A stretch of 64,000 bases of DNA from the NCBI GenBank assembly GCA_037389465.1, contig JAZARR010000088.1, positions 4,216,001 through 4,280,000 on the forward strand, written 5' to 3'. The notes below the pieces were generated by a model that ran no database searches, was not told where the DNA came from, and saw only the letters and a program-made list of their open reading frames with translations. The stretch comes from Baylisascaris procyonis (lineage: Eukaryota > Nematoda > Chromadorea > Rhabditida > Ascarididae). A program made the translations under genes and the position numbers. Positions 1 to 11,690 of the stretch are shown in pieces (positions within the stretch are counted from its first letter, which is position 1; each line of letters starts with the position of its first letter).

Positions 1-8
1 GTTTCTAC

Positions 9-64
9 CTTCTCTGACCCAACGCCTCTGTGGTCCACTTGGCCCATGTGGTCTTCACAACCGA
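9..64 (-). CDS. Left-edge exon: continuation of repeat 3
   Basis: The acceptor CTGCGCAG precedes 64, and the frame runs in phase 0 to a donor AAG|GTAGAA, leaving phase 2. Its W-containing segment aligns with SHSWSGGIQRE of repeat 1, so the TAG just past the donor is probably intronic and the gene continues to the left of the window. If the donor is not used, the protein ends here with the third repeat truncated. Confidence 0.7.
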
Positions 65-3000
65 CTGCGCAGTATGCAAGGCAAGCAATGAATAAAAAAA
101 AGAATTACTAAGATTAAATATAGTCATCGTTTTATAAGAACTATAGACTAAACGTGTAATTGCTATCGTGCTCAACATATGTTTTCATTGAAATCGTCCT
201 ACTCGTGTGCTAATAAATACGTTTCATGAGATAATAAAAAAGAGACGCATAAAAAACAATTTTTCACTTACAGTAATAACCTCATCGGGTGCACCAATAA
301 GACGGATACGATCAGATGCGTTCAATGAAAGCATACAGTACTCTCTGCTCCCAACATCATCACTATCCTGCAAGAAAATTCACTTATAATTATAAACATC
401 CAATTTTTGTTATTTAATCACTAAGAAAAGAGAGGAATAATAGGAAAGATTATATTCCATTGTCTATTTGCTCAAGAAAAAAGAAAACAAAAGAATTGCT
501 TACAGAGATGAAGAAGATACAATCCGCTGTCCCTTTGATATTAGCCGTTCCATAATAACGGAAACGAAGCTGATGAAAACGATGAAAAATATCCAACAAT
601 AATTGTCTCGCTCGAAAAGCACCTTCTGCGGTTATCGTACTCCATAGGTAACCTATAAATATGCGTACAAAAATCAGGTGCTTATTATAAATTTGTTCAA
701 CAAAAAATTAATAATACTCCTTTGCAAAAAAAAAATTATTTTTACCGCTTTGTTATTGCCGCTTCAAGCATCTTTCTAAATTCATCAATCTTAATGAAAT
801 CCCTCCTATCTCATTTAATTCCACTATTTTATGAAAAAAGTTTACTGTTATTCCCCCTCCCCCCCCCAAAAAAAATTGTTTTTTGCAGTTTTTGAATTTT
901 AGCAAAAACTTGTCGAGCATTCTCAGAATGAATTTACAAAATCAAATTGAAATTTTTCCACTCAAAATCAGAAAGAACGTAAGAAAGAATATGAATTCTG
1001 TCACTAAAGAGCATATGAGCTGATATATTGTGCTAAAAATATTCGCCATATCTAGTATTTGATGATGAACAAAAATTTGATAACTCTTACATCCACTCGT
1101 TGTAAAAAAAAGTTGCTCACTGAAAAAATAATTTCGCCTAATTCTTTTTTTTTTTTCAAAATTTATTTCTCAGAATGTTCAACTATTCGAATTGTTCAAA
1201 GCGGAACCTGAAATGATGACCTGAAATATGATAATAAATAAAAACCAAAAAAAGAAACCTGAATTAATAAATGAATGAAGAAGATGAATGAAATATATAA
1301 CATCGGTGAATGTAAAGGATCGGTGAAATACAGATTGTGGCATCGTTATCAAAGTGCACATTTTTTAAGGGCATTTTATATATACGAAAAATGGCAATCA
1401 TTTGTATAGGTAAATTACTTTGAAAACTTCACAAAAAAACGATTCATCATATTCACTACAATAATACAAATGCGATAGTGCTATATGTGCATGACTTTTG
1501 GCAAACGCTTCTTACAGATGAACAATTATTGAACGGTTTCTTATATGACAAGACATAGATCCTATCCTTTCGCTCCTAACTTCTTCCTTCTCACCTCTTC
1601 CACCACCTGCCAATTTGACCTGATTCAGGAAAATCGAGCGGCATTCACCTTCTGGATACACGCAACGACGTATGCAGACATAAACGCGCATCCATATCGG
1701 TCTTTCAGAGACTATCTCCTTCAATTACTGAATCACCTTGATGCTTTCGTAGAGCCATAGCGTATTCTCTTGCCCGATATACTGCAATTCTGACTAGCAA
1801 ATCCAATCATAGCTGATAGATTATTTATGATGCAAATTGTCGTCTAATACAGTTTTTTGGCCATGAACCGAAACATTTTGAAAAAGCGATAAAGACCGGT
1901 TTGTTATGGATCAACGAGGGAGTGCTCGTCAATTTAAAGATAGTTGGGACAAACAAGCACTCCAAAAAGCAACCTACTTTGTTTTAATGATGATGTGTCC
2001 CAAACTCGAGATTGCAATGAGTACCACGTGCTGGAAGACATGTGATAAACAAGCCAATCTATGCTAAATTCATGGTAGTTCCCTCCAAGTAATCAAGCAG
2101 TGAATTCTTAATTGGTTGTGAAATATAGTTGTTTTTTGTTGGCATTCCTGAAAGTTGTATAGCACTATCGCATCTGTATTTCGCCAACTTCATACTAAGT
2201 TCGGAGACGAAGGGTTCTTATCGTTCTCAACACTCCAGTTTTTCATCTATCGTTATTTCGATTTATTCGATGCCACTATGAGGCCGGAAATGCAGCTATC
2301 GTTAATATTTTTCTGATCGTATCAGGTATGCGTGGTTCAAATAAGTGCTAAGACATCATTAGTGCAGGGAGGAAGATAGAAGCGCTAAAAGTTCATGAAG
2401 CAGCGAGGACTGGAACCAGATCTATCATGGTGTCAGCGAAGGCACTCGTGGGAAATGGATTGGTAGAAGGGGAAGGGGGGGGGAAGCGGGCAAGTAAAAG
2501 AATCGAAGCGTAGAACACTGAAACAATAGAAAAATCTCCTCGCCGGAGCAGTGAAAGATCGGAGCTCAAGTGTCCCACTACCTCAACTATTTTTTTGCTT
2601 TTGTCTTCTTTCAGAAAATAATAATGCCTTAGAATAAACTTAAATCTAAATTAAATAAGATACTAAAAAAAAGAAAAATATTCCTCAATGAAATATTGAT
2701 TTAGTGGAAGAGAATTTAAAACCTAATACTCTATGAAACAATAATTTGAAGCGTACCTTTCATTTGTACTTCGAAGAAATCTTCCGCATTCGTATGTTTT
2801 TGATATAAATCGCCAACACATTGCATAAGAATTTTGCCCGCTTCATGTGGTGCATTCACCAGTTGTAGTTTATCGAATGCACTAAGGCTAAGACACATAA
2901 TGTGACAACCACTGAAATTTTTTTCATTCCTTCTAAGATTATAAAAAATATTACTAGTGTTGAATACTAATGATTATTGAAATAATCTATGATTATCAAC

Positions 3001-6000
3001 ATATGGATAGAATCTATGTATTCTTAGTGATTCAATTCACAGATTCTCCAAAGAATATGATATTTGCGTTAATATTAAGTCAACATCATCCCAATAGAAT
3101 AAAAATCTACAATCGTCTTTTCATTATTGTCGATTAAAAGCACTAATAAGATCGCATAATGATAATCCATAAAGCATACGCTAAAACATTGATGAAAAAG
3201 AACATTTCCCATGGTTCAAGCATCGCAAATAAATTCGGCATTAATAGACATACTATCAGCTAAATAAACTCGTGGGTAATTGTGTGACATTTATGATAAC
3301 CGGCCATGCTGAGGTTAATTTAGTTATCAGCTTATCAGACATAGAGGCAATTTACATATCACCTTGTTAAATAGTAATCACCCTATTAAATTCACCAATT
3401 TTCAAGAAAGTTAACCAATTTGCAATTCGTCAGAAATGTGGTGGAATTACACATGCCCGCAATAGATATGTGCTTATCTCGTTATATTAATTCAAAAGCG
3501 TTGAATTTAAAGAAAAAAAAAGGCTAACTTATATCCATGTAGAGGTACCATCTGAAAGAAGAGTGTCGAAAGGCTATAAACCCTGCTTAAATCACTGCTG
3601 AGGATCAATTCCCAACCCTTTTCACGAAGTGTCTTCAAAATAAGACAAAGCATCTTCTTCGTTTGTATCGAAAGTTCTCGTGGGCAACTTCTAACGAATG
3701 GCATTCCACTTAGTTTCAATTTCAAAACGCCATTCGATTCGTCACATTCTCGTTGAATTCCTCCTGAAAAATGCCTTTTAAAAGATAACCGAAACGTATC
3801 AAGCATGTAATTCCCACATCGGAATTTTTATCGTCTATATGGGAAGTCATCGATATTGATAAATCGAAGAGAAACCAATTGATTTGAAGTTGTCAAGAAA
3901 GGGCTAACGATCGTAATTGTTATATGGATGACGGAGTATTGTAAATAGAATCGTAGCTTAAAATGGGGGGGGGATGTACCAGGCTAAATCATTTTTGTTT
4001 CCTTAGTTTAAAGCAAACAATACTCGGCATGATAAGTACCCGTTGCCCCATCATCCTCCTCTCTCATCCCACAATGGTAACATACCGAAGAGGTCCAGCA
4101 TTAGTGCAGTGGAAAATCACGCGAATGTTAAATATGGAAGACGATTCATCACCGCTTTAACGTCTCATCTATGCTGATATGCTATATGTCTCCCTAAGTC
4201 TCATTTAGTAATTTAAAATGATTATAGCTGAATAAAGCATTCATCGTTTCAACCAAAATATGTGACATATTTTAAATTCAATGGAATATATTACGACGAA
4301 TTTTACAACTTCTTTAAATATTTCAAATTCTGTAAACAATATACATTTTTATAGCGATGCAAAATGCTAAATTCTAAGACATTCGAATGAGAACTAACCA
4401 GACCATGAATGCGAAACGCAATCTCGAATGAGATTCGCCACTTCAAATGATGCATCAACGATCAATATCGTATCGGTTAGGCGAAATGTCAACGAAAAAA
4501 ATGGAAAATTCGGAGGTTTTACCGGAAATGTCGAAACTTTTTGGCCCATTCTCAACAACGAAACTCCTGAAATAATAAAAATCAAAACACGATTCGCCTC
4601 GTTAAATTAGTCGATCACATGCAAAACACCATCTACATGTGTCCGCGCACGTGTATGTGTGGTGACAAGCGTAAGCTTTGCTGCTTATAAACTCGGCCCA
4701 AACAACGACCTTTGACCTTTGCAGCTATTCCTAACTATGACGTTTACTATCATTTAAGGATTTGAAAAATAAAATTCTTGAACAGCGATACATCGTTCTT
4801 GAGTTAGAATGTTTAAACTCGCATCAAAATTTAGTGCCAACTGGACTACTCATATGGCACTCCCTCTCCTTGCCATCCCACCCTTATCGATGTTTGCGGT
4901 GAATTTAGGGATTTAGGGAAAATTACGAAAGGGCAAGAAAAAAACGATTTCCATAACGAACTAGTAAAATGATTCAACTGGCGCATTTAAGCTGGCTAAT
5001 TTTTGTCGAATAGAAAGAAATGAATTAATTTAAAATGTTACTTTTGGGGGAAAAATGTCGTAAGAAAAAATTCAGATAGGAGAAACAACTAATAAAGGTT
5101 GATATCGTTTTTACAAATGCAAAAAATCATGGTAACAAAGTTAGTTAAGGTAAGGTAACAGATAAGCAGCTTAGCAGGTAATTTAGCAACGAAACTGACA
5201 CGATCGTATAGCAACGAAATAAAGCGCATTGTTCGATCGGCAAAAATGACGCATCATCTACGATGGCTTCTCCATTTAATCAGCTATATTTGACTTTTTT
5301 TTTGTTATATACGTCACATCACTATCGATCAATTGACGTATGACTAAATCATGGTGGTGACGACATTGGCAAGAAAAATTTTAGATAGTTGAAACTTTCG
5401 TTAAATTTTGAGAATAAAGAAAGCTGCAATAAGCAGTCAAGTATTCAATTTACGGCAAATATAGTAGCAACGTAATTCAAGAGCATTAAACGGGGAAAAA
5501 TTTAGCATATTTAATGACTTAAATATTTATATATTTACATATAAATTAGCATATTTAATAATTATATACAGGTAGTAGTAATAAGGTGAAAGAATGACGC
5601 AGTAAATAACTAAAAAATCGTAAGTTTTAGACATGAACGAAAAATAGAGAGCAGAACGAGATTAAAATAGAAGGATAAAAGATTTAACAAGCGAGATGAA
5701 TGAACGTTTTCAAGTTAACTGATTCAAGCGGACTCACTCATGAAGAATGCATAGATGTTCTGTGCTTCTACGACATTACGAGAGAGGTCATTTCGAATAT
5801 GAACAACTCTGAATTCGATATTGTAAAGGACATTGTTAGCAAAGTAGATTTTAAATGATAACGATAGAGTCATTGTGGACGCTGATCGAAAAGCATAAAT
5901 CGGGCTGCTCAAAAGTACATCAGAAAAACTATTGAAAATTTCTAAACGAACGGCTAAATGAAACTTCACTCGATGACACTCTAATGGTTTATTTCTTTGC

Positions 6001-6002
6001 AT
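9..6002 (-). CDS. Spliced gene for a repeated-domain protein of unknown function, continuing past the left edge
   Basis: Seven exons join in phase on the minus strand: 6002/5873-5738, 4566-4399, 3763-3529, 2911-2757, 652-504, 367-272 and 64-9, the last ending at a good donor so the gene continues beyond the window. From the internal ATG at 5873 this gives about 331 codons. The protein contains at least two full diverged copies of one domain and the start of a third. Each copy opens with a related motif (DTILIVDAS, DKLQLVNAP, DRIRLIGAP), has a W/Y-containing segment about 20 residues later, a short 'x-L/M-x-G-x-P/L-F/W' segment (KLSGMPF, QMKGYLW), a helical stretch, and ends in a hydrophobic 'TLFF' or 'CIFF' strand. 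No catalytic motif, signal peptide or membrane span is evident. I do not recognise a named family. The exon chain from 4566 downwards is well supported by phase and repeat alignment; the 5' exon is uncertain. Confidence 0.75.
272..367 (-). CDS. Exon of left-edge gene: start of repeat 3
   Basis: This is an exact 32-codon exon, phase 0 at both ends, between acceptor TCTTGCAG and donor ACT|GTAAGT. It encodes an acidic linker (DSDDVGS) and then the third repeat opening, CMLSLNASDRIRLIGAPDEV, close to CLSLSAFDKLQLVNAPHEAG of repeat 2. Confidence 0.85.
504..652 (-). CDS. Exon of left-edge gene: body of repeat 2
   Basis: The acceptor TTTATAG precedes 652 and the donor TCT|GTAAGC follows 504; phase 1 in, phase 0 out. 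It encodes GYLW, an arginine-rich helix (RARQLLLDIFHRFHQLRF) and the closing CIFFIS strand, matching WELI...TLFF of repeat 1. The other two frames contain stops. Confidence 0.82.
653..2756. other. 2.1-kb intron of the left-edge gene
   Basis: The flanking exons join in phase without anything between them. The intron contains a plus-strand open frame (1545-1760) and a G-rich patch at about 2467-2487. Neither could be tied to a gene. No insertion with recognisable coding was seen. Confidence 0.6.
2757..2911 (-). CDS. Exon of left-edge gene: start of repeat 2
   Basis: The acceptor ATTTCAG precedes 2911 and the donor G|GTACGC follows 2757; phase 2 in, phase 1 out. It encodes CLSLSAFDKLQLVNAPHEAG and continues to EDFFEVQMK, equivalent to the repeat 1 region from DTILIVDAS to KLKLSG. 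Only this frame is open through the exon. Confidence 0.82.
3529..3763 (-). CDS. Exon of left-edge gene: body of repeat 1
   Basis: The acceptor TTTTTCAG precedes 3763 and the donor AA|GTTAGC follows 3529; phase 1 in, phase 2 out. It encodes GGIQREC, the KLKLSGMPF segment, a helix (CLILKTLREKGWELIL) and the closing STLFF strand. These align in order and spacing with repeat 2. At 235 bp it is the longest well-supported exon of the gene. Confidence 0.82.
4399..4566 (-). CDS. Exon of left-edge gene: start of repeat 1
   Basis: The acceptor ATTTCAG precedes 4566 and the donor G|GTTAGT follows 4399; the exon is phase 1 at both ends. It encodes a Pro/Phe-rich lead-in and then the first repeat opening, DTILIVDASFEVANLI, followed by a W-containing segment (SHSWSG). 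The repeat opening aligns with those in the exons ending at 2757 and 272. Confidence 0.8.
4567..5737. other. Intron of the left-edge gene
   Basis: AT-rich sequence of about 1.2 kb between the uncertain first exon and the first well-supported exon. I see no repeat, RNA gene or coding frame in it. Confidence 0.4.
5738..6002 (-). CDS. Possible first coding exon of the left-edge gene
   Basis: The frame is open from ATG at 6002 to a consensus donor (A|GTGAGT) at 5738-5737, ending in phase 1, which matches the next exon. A second in-frame ATG lies at 5873 and either could start translation; an AG acceptor-like site just before 5873 would allow the exon to begin there. The encoded segment carries no repeat motif, so its membership rests only on the donor and phase. 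Confidence 0.4.
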
Positions 6003-6960
6003 ATATTTACTTCACTCTAAATAAAGTTCGCAAACCTATAATCCTAGCTAATAGACATTCAAGACATAACATCAACAGAGTGTCGATCGAAATGATTCAC
6101 TCGCAGTTTGAAAGCTGAACAAATATACATTTCCAGTGTAATTCTCAGTCAATACAAGAGGCGAACAGTGGAGAGTTCTTTAAGAATCTGCTTTTGGCTT
6201 TCCTCTCCTTTCTTACCTCATTTTTCTCCTTTTTTTTAAATTACTTGCTCGGCTGCCTCCTACTTGAACTGAAATGCTTTTTGTTTGCCGATGGTGTTCA
6301 AGTTTTCTAATAAAAAATTTTCAAATCATCTTCAACTATATTGACCACTAATCACCTAAACTGTTGCATCTTTTTGGCCCAGTTAATAAAGTCTTATCTA
6401 AGTTGAATGAATCGATCCTGAAAATCCCGTCTAATCAATCGTTCTTCAATTGCTGCTTCCTACTTTATTAAAAATTTGAATTTTACGGTAATCGGCTAGC
6501 TCAAATTCTTCATGCATTATCTCCATCAGTGTGAAAAACAACAAATGCAAGGGGTATCCCTTATTTTTTGAGTATTTTTACATAAAGGTCTTTTTCTACT
6601 CACTAAATTATTTCTATGTGTTCGTCGTTTTTTCGAGTAAACCACCGATGTTTGATTGCTGTCCGATTCTTACGGCATAATACTAATCTTCTAAAATTTC
6701 GGATCGTCGCAGAACTTTAAAAAGAAAACTATTTCTTTAGCGCCAGATTTATTTGATTTCAAATCTTAAATCAAGGAATGATGACTGTCCCATACCTCTC
6801 TCTTCCTCTCTTCATATCCGTTTTTTGCAGCAATTCGCTTTTTCCAACATATGTTCATTTATTATGATGGCCTAGATGCCAGCTGCTTTTTAAATCGCTC
6901 TTTCGATATGCGTTTCTTGTAATTGTGAGTTGTTAAGGTATCATTTTAAGGTAAGGTATC

Positions 6961-7500
6961 AAATCATAAGAGAACAACTTAAATAAAATTTTATCATTAT
7001 TGACAGGTGTCAAATTCTCTTCGCATAATCGGTAAAAACAACATTGCTCTACGTTAGATCATTCATCCCCCACAAAACCGATTCATTGCATTAGCTGAAT
7101 AGTTGAGAAACTATTGGCTTTACTTTTCGAAGAAATTAAACTGGTTTTTGGTGTTACAAACGAAATAGTTGTAAAGCGAATCCTGAACAATCACCTCGAT
7201 GACTTTGGGCATCGACGAAATTAAGGAAACAGGTCTATAATTGGGAATTTCATTTAACGATAGCTTCTTGACGAATGAAGTGACTGTTATAATCTTCGAC
7301 AGGAAAGGAAAATCAAGAAAGTTTCAAGAGATGATCTAAAATGAAGTGACAAAACACCAACAGAGATCCAATTCGAAACAAAAGAAATCGTGTCGTCATA
7401 AGGGGATATTTTATTATAAAGAAATTTGATGTCGCTGGCAACGATGTCCACATCAATGTGAAAGTCTTTAAGATGCATTGATATTCGAGTTTCAAAAGAA
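6961..7500 (-). mobile_element. Decayed LINE reverse transcriptase fragment, copy 1
   Basis: On the minus strand the frame covering 7142-7290 reads VTSFVKKL, then IPNYRPVSLISSMPK, VIEVIVQDSLYNYF and KNQF. This is the conserved 'P.F+KG...NYRPISLLS...+E+I....L..+L....QFGF' stretch of non-LTR retrotransposon reverse transcriptases. About 110 bases further on, VVFTDYAK, a broken FDT and then NDKILFKLFSYDL match the first catalytic block ('FxDF.KAFD...H..LL.KL..YG+'). A frame upstream, down to 7290, resembles the thumb-proximal segment that precedes NYRP. Stops and frameshifts make it non-functional. Sequence to about 8100 may be upstream parts of the same element, but I could not read a firm endonuclease motif there. 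Confidence 0.8.
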
Positions 7501-9104
7501 GGTATAAAATTTTTGTCCTCTTTGAGAACACTTAAGAACTATTGTGCAAAGAATTTCGCATTTGTGAAGGTGGCGATAATATTTTAAAACGCCGAATAAT
7601 GCATTTCGTCCTCATCGTTTCGTTATAGTATTTCTAAGAAGGCTTTATAATATTTACAACACAAGAACGTTTTTCGCAATTCTTTGCGTATTTATTGGTA
7701 CTCATTGTAATATTTCTTAAAGACATGCCGATCGCCTGATGTAAACCGTTATAACTGTTGAAAATTTCTTGCCGATTAACCGAAATAGATACAAAGGCAG
7801 TGACTTATCGTAGGTATAAGACATGTTGATAGGTACACAACATAAAATAATTATAAAATAGCACAGTCGACAAAAAGAATTTTTACATTGATTCGATAAT
7901 TGCGTAGTGTTCAAAACTTATTTTTCATTTAAATCATATCAGTATACTGTCAATTTCCGTTTAAATAGTCACAAAATGTTATCATAAACGGATCTTGACT
8001 GATGTAATTGAAAGAGAAATGAATAGAGCTGTAATGGCTGATCGAAAATGAGACGGCTCAACGCAATCATCATAAATAATATCCAGTTCGTTCATAAGAA
8101 GGTAATCAATTATCTTTACCCTTTCCTATATGCCAACAAAGGTCAAAAAACTATTCGCACAAGCGTGTTCTTTTAAAGTGATTTGAAGGATTTAGAAGTT
8201 CATTTGTCGAATTTGTTACAATATTGAAATCATATCAACAATTAGAGATGGTAAGTGTTTAGTGCATCAATCCCTTAGCCGATCAAAAATCTCAACACTT
8301 TCAACCAATATTACAACTCGCAATGTGATAGGCAGCCATCAAATGATATTTAGAAATTAAATCATTGTATAGAAGCTCACAATCAAAAAAGAAGAATTCC
8401 AAAACTCAACTAAAGAGACATCGAAATCCTTTTTGATCAAAACAACAACTCATCGAGAATGGTCAAATGAAGTGATTCATTAAGAAAGACAAAATTAATT
8501 AAGTTAAAGGAAAGCAGAGAATCGTCGTCATCATTCAGTAATATTGCATCTTGGAAACCTTAGAAGCAAGTAGTGGTTTTCAGCTTGTTACATATATGTA
8601 AGTAATTGAATCATTTAAAACTGACCACAACAACTTGATTTAGCGGATTGGGAGAGGGGAGAGGGGGGGGGAGGGTTATATTACTGCCCCATTGGGCAAA
8701 AAGACATCGTCGGCAATATATGGTGATCGGACGTCTGCGCCCTTTCGGGCTTGCTTTATCCATTCACCCACTTGATCATTTACCAATGAATTTTTCGTAT
8801 TCATTGATGAATGAGCATCAAATAATATTTCTCCACAGAAATACTAGTCGATCGCTGCAATCGTTGATATAAAATCGTGTTTGCTCGAGGGTTCGCTTCT
8901 GTGCGCTTCCTCAACTCGATTGCTGATTAACGACACTCTTCAGAGGCTTCTCTTCAATTCGCCCTTCCTTAAGTAGCTTAGCCTTGCTAAAGAAGGACTG
9001 ATCTGTACATTTGAATGTTTATTTTATTGGATGTATTATATGTCTGCAAGAGCTTAAACGAGACTAAGGGAAAGCTTGTCCTGCGTCACAAGTGTTGGAG
9101 AATG
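7501..9104. other. Probable decayed retrotransposon sequence and a G-rich tract
   Basis: This lies between the two readable reverse transcriptase fragments. Minus-strand frames at about 8870-9000 and 8670-8760 look protein-like and could be downstream parts of copy 2, but match no motif I can name. A G-rich tract occupies about 8648-8675. No host gene is supported. Confidence 0.35.
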
Positions 9105-9420
9105 CAAGGGGTTTCGCTTAATTTTACCGTAAATGAGCTATTGGTAACGATGGATTGTATTTATTTCACTAAGGAAACCGATATCGCATAAGCTTTGCGT
9201 TTATGTAGAAATTTCTTATAGCGTACACGATCAAAAGCACCGAATCAGTTTGAATTTTTTTGTTTCAGTATATCGATTCGATCGCTAATAGTTGAAATCA
9301 AACGTGATAGCGTAGATCGGCCCGACAAAGAGTCATATTGCGCAAATCACACATTGTACAGTCGTTCATATGTGAGCTTCCCTCTTCATAACCTTGGATA
9401 TAGGTGACGACGGGCTCATT
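9105..9420 (-). mobile_element. Decayed LINE reverse transcriptase fragment, copy 2
   Basis: From 9340 down to 9105 one minus-strand frame with only two stops reads QYDSLSGRSTLSRLISTI, then FGAFDRVRYKKFLHK, RKAYAI and SFTVKLSET. This matches the non-LTR reverse transcriptase series 'QFGF..GRST..QL', 'AFD+V.H..LL.KL..YGI' and 'W+.S+L..R.F.V+'. The downstream 'GVPQGS' block is not visible, so the copy is truncated or decayed from about 9100. Because it covers part of the same region of the enzyme as copy 1, it is a separate insertion, in the same orientation. Confidence 0.82.
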
Positions 9421-11437
9421 CGACGATAGACTTCTGCAAAAAAAGGAGCAGATGGAGAGGGGACCTTTTCAAAAACGGAATAGGGACAGCCGTTTTTTTT
9501 TTAAAGTGATTGCAGTGAGAAACAAAAAATGCTTCTCTTAACAATCCTACTTATGGGCACCGACTTCGTGGCAACTATATACTTCATAAAACAAAATGGC
9601 CATCGTCTGAAGTAAGCAAAATTTTATTGCTTATTTTTTATGGCTTCAAGCACCTAATTGATTACCAGCGACCACCATGACTAATTTGTTTTCTTTCTCA
9701 GTGGAAAAACCCTAATTGCTTTATGCTGAGTTTTCTAATACAGTATCCAAGTTGTTATTCAATTCGCTGTTTTAGATTTATTCTCACATTAAGTCACATT
9801 AATATTTTCAAAACAAATAAAGCATTTTTCTCAAATTTTTGCAAAAGCTTTACGTTTATTACGAAGGCCATTAGCGCATTTCAAGAAAATCTTTCGTCCG
9901 CTTCTCGCTTGTAGTGGAAGTAATTTATGCACAAATTCTAGCTATACTAGAGGGGCACATAAACGGACCGCTTAGTGTATAAAGTCAAATGGTTGTATTA
10001 TATACACTAATGGTATATTGGCAATCCATAAAAATATTTACTCGATATTGTGGATGAGTTAGGGATTTGACTAAATATGAGTTGTTTTTTTTTTTCATTA
10101 CTGCAATATTGCAAGCAATAAGCAGTAATAAGTTCATCAAAACGCTAAATTAGAAAATGCGATAAAAATATAAAAAATGACATATGCCATAAAAGGTAGT
10201 CTAGAAATATGTAATCACCTTAGTGCAATCTTTGTTGTCCTCTTTCTTCCATCTCTCAAACAGGAATTATTTTTTCTAATCGTTTTTTTTTTTCTCACAA
10301 AAGATAACTTTATGAAAAGTGATTTTATTTTGGGATACTAGCAGAAACTTGGAGCAATTGCATTTAATGCCGATTCTGTCTTTAAAATGATTGAAAAAAT
10401 TGAATAGTAAGGTTTCTATAACTTCAAATGACATGTTGTCCTATTCAATCAAGCAAATCAATTGAGTATTTTATTCGAAAGAAGTCTGTCATGTGTCGCG
10501 ATCGCTTATCAATGTGAGCAAAACTTTTGCAACTGACTCTCATATTGGAATAATCACGATTGCGTTTAGTAAAAAAAAAAGTTATTGCTCAATTAGATCT
10601 CAATTTTCAATTTGTAAACTACTAGAAAACATTTTTTTAGAAGTTCTATTCTCAGTCATCGTCCAATCAGTAAGATTCTTTGCTCTACCAGTAGGTTTTT
10701 TTCTTTTTCTTTTTTTTTTTTTGCTTGGTGGCTTAGCAGTTTTGTAGTTAGTGTCTTACATAATCGATTGCAACGAAAAACTTCAAAAAGAGATGCTTCA
10801 TATAGTTTAGGCTAAGATATTTAAACATGCTTTACGATAGAAAACTTATCAATAAATTACAAAAGTTTGGTGTTATTGGCTTATTCCTTAATTGACTTAA
10901 ATATTTCCTCATTGAACAAAATTTTAAAGTGAAATATCGATAACGAATTTTTCTACAATCTAGACAATCTTAAATGATGCTCTACAAGACGATATTCTTT
11001 TGCCGGTATTTTATTTAGTCGTATTTGATTCGTGTAAATTGAATTTTAGATTGAGACAAATAAAAATGTAATGCCTAAAAATCCATCATAAGGCATTTAT
11101 TCTATGAAATGGACTTCATGATGTTAGAATGATGTTGGATTTTATTTCTGGCATTCACTGTAATTGAATTGACTCAACGATCATGCGTACTGCCTTACAC
11201 TGCATTTTGAGAATAAATTTAAGTGAATTAAGTATTGAACATCGCAGCAAAGTTTTTTCGAGCTCATTTTTAACTACTCAACACCAATTTGCCCCCTTCT
11301 TTTAAACACTCAAAAAATGCATTGCGGGAAACGTGTAAAAATATTCATACGGAGGGGATTTCTCTAGTGCTTAAAAGGTGTATATAGTCCTCATTATGAA
11401 TATCACGTCAAAATTCATAAGCCCTAAAGCTTGGAGT

Positions 11438-11690
11438 ATAAAAGTCTCTTGTTTGACTCAAATCTGGCCTTCAACGATTAGCCGGTTTATTGATATCGCA
11501 TTTGATCATCGTTTCGAGCAGACTCCTGCGAAACTGAGATATCCGCACTCCTATCAATTACCTCACGAAAGTATTACTCTGAACACATTGGTGTATTCCT
11601 TCGAGTTTCTTACTCTCCGTATGTTAGAGCACTATCCGAGAATGCTATCAGTGCTAGGAATATATGTATGCTTACCCCTCGACTAAAAGA
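11438..11690 (+). mobile_element. Possible LINE C-terminal tail fragment
   Basis: A plus-strand open frame reads RFIDIAFDHRF, then KLRYPHSYQL, ending SFEFLTLRMLEHYP. The order and spacing resemble the poorly conserved region after the reverse transcriptase in CR1/Jockey-type elements ('..+.F..+F...P..LR......L.......SF..R....WN.LP'). The match is loose, no reverse transcriptase motif was found upstream on the plus strand, and the frame could be chance. Confidence 0.22.

Noticed and set aside
1545..1760. Plus-strand frame in the 2.1-kb intron (reads FTFWIHATTYADINAH)
   Set aside because: Looks protein-like, but has no ATG-linked exons, donor or family; the opposite strand is also open. Left as unexplained intron sequence.
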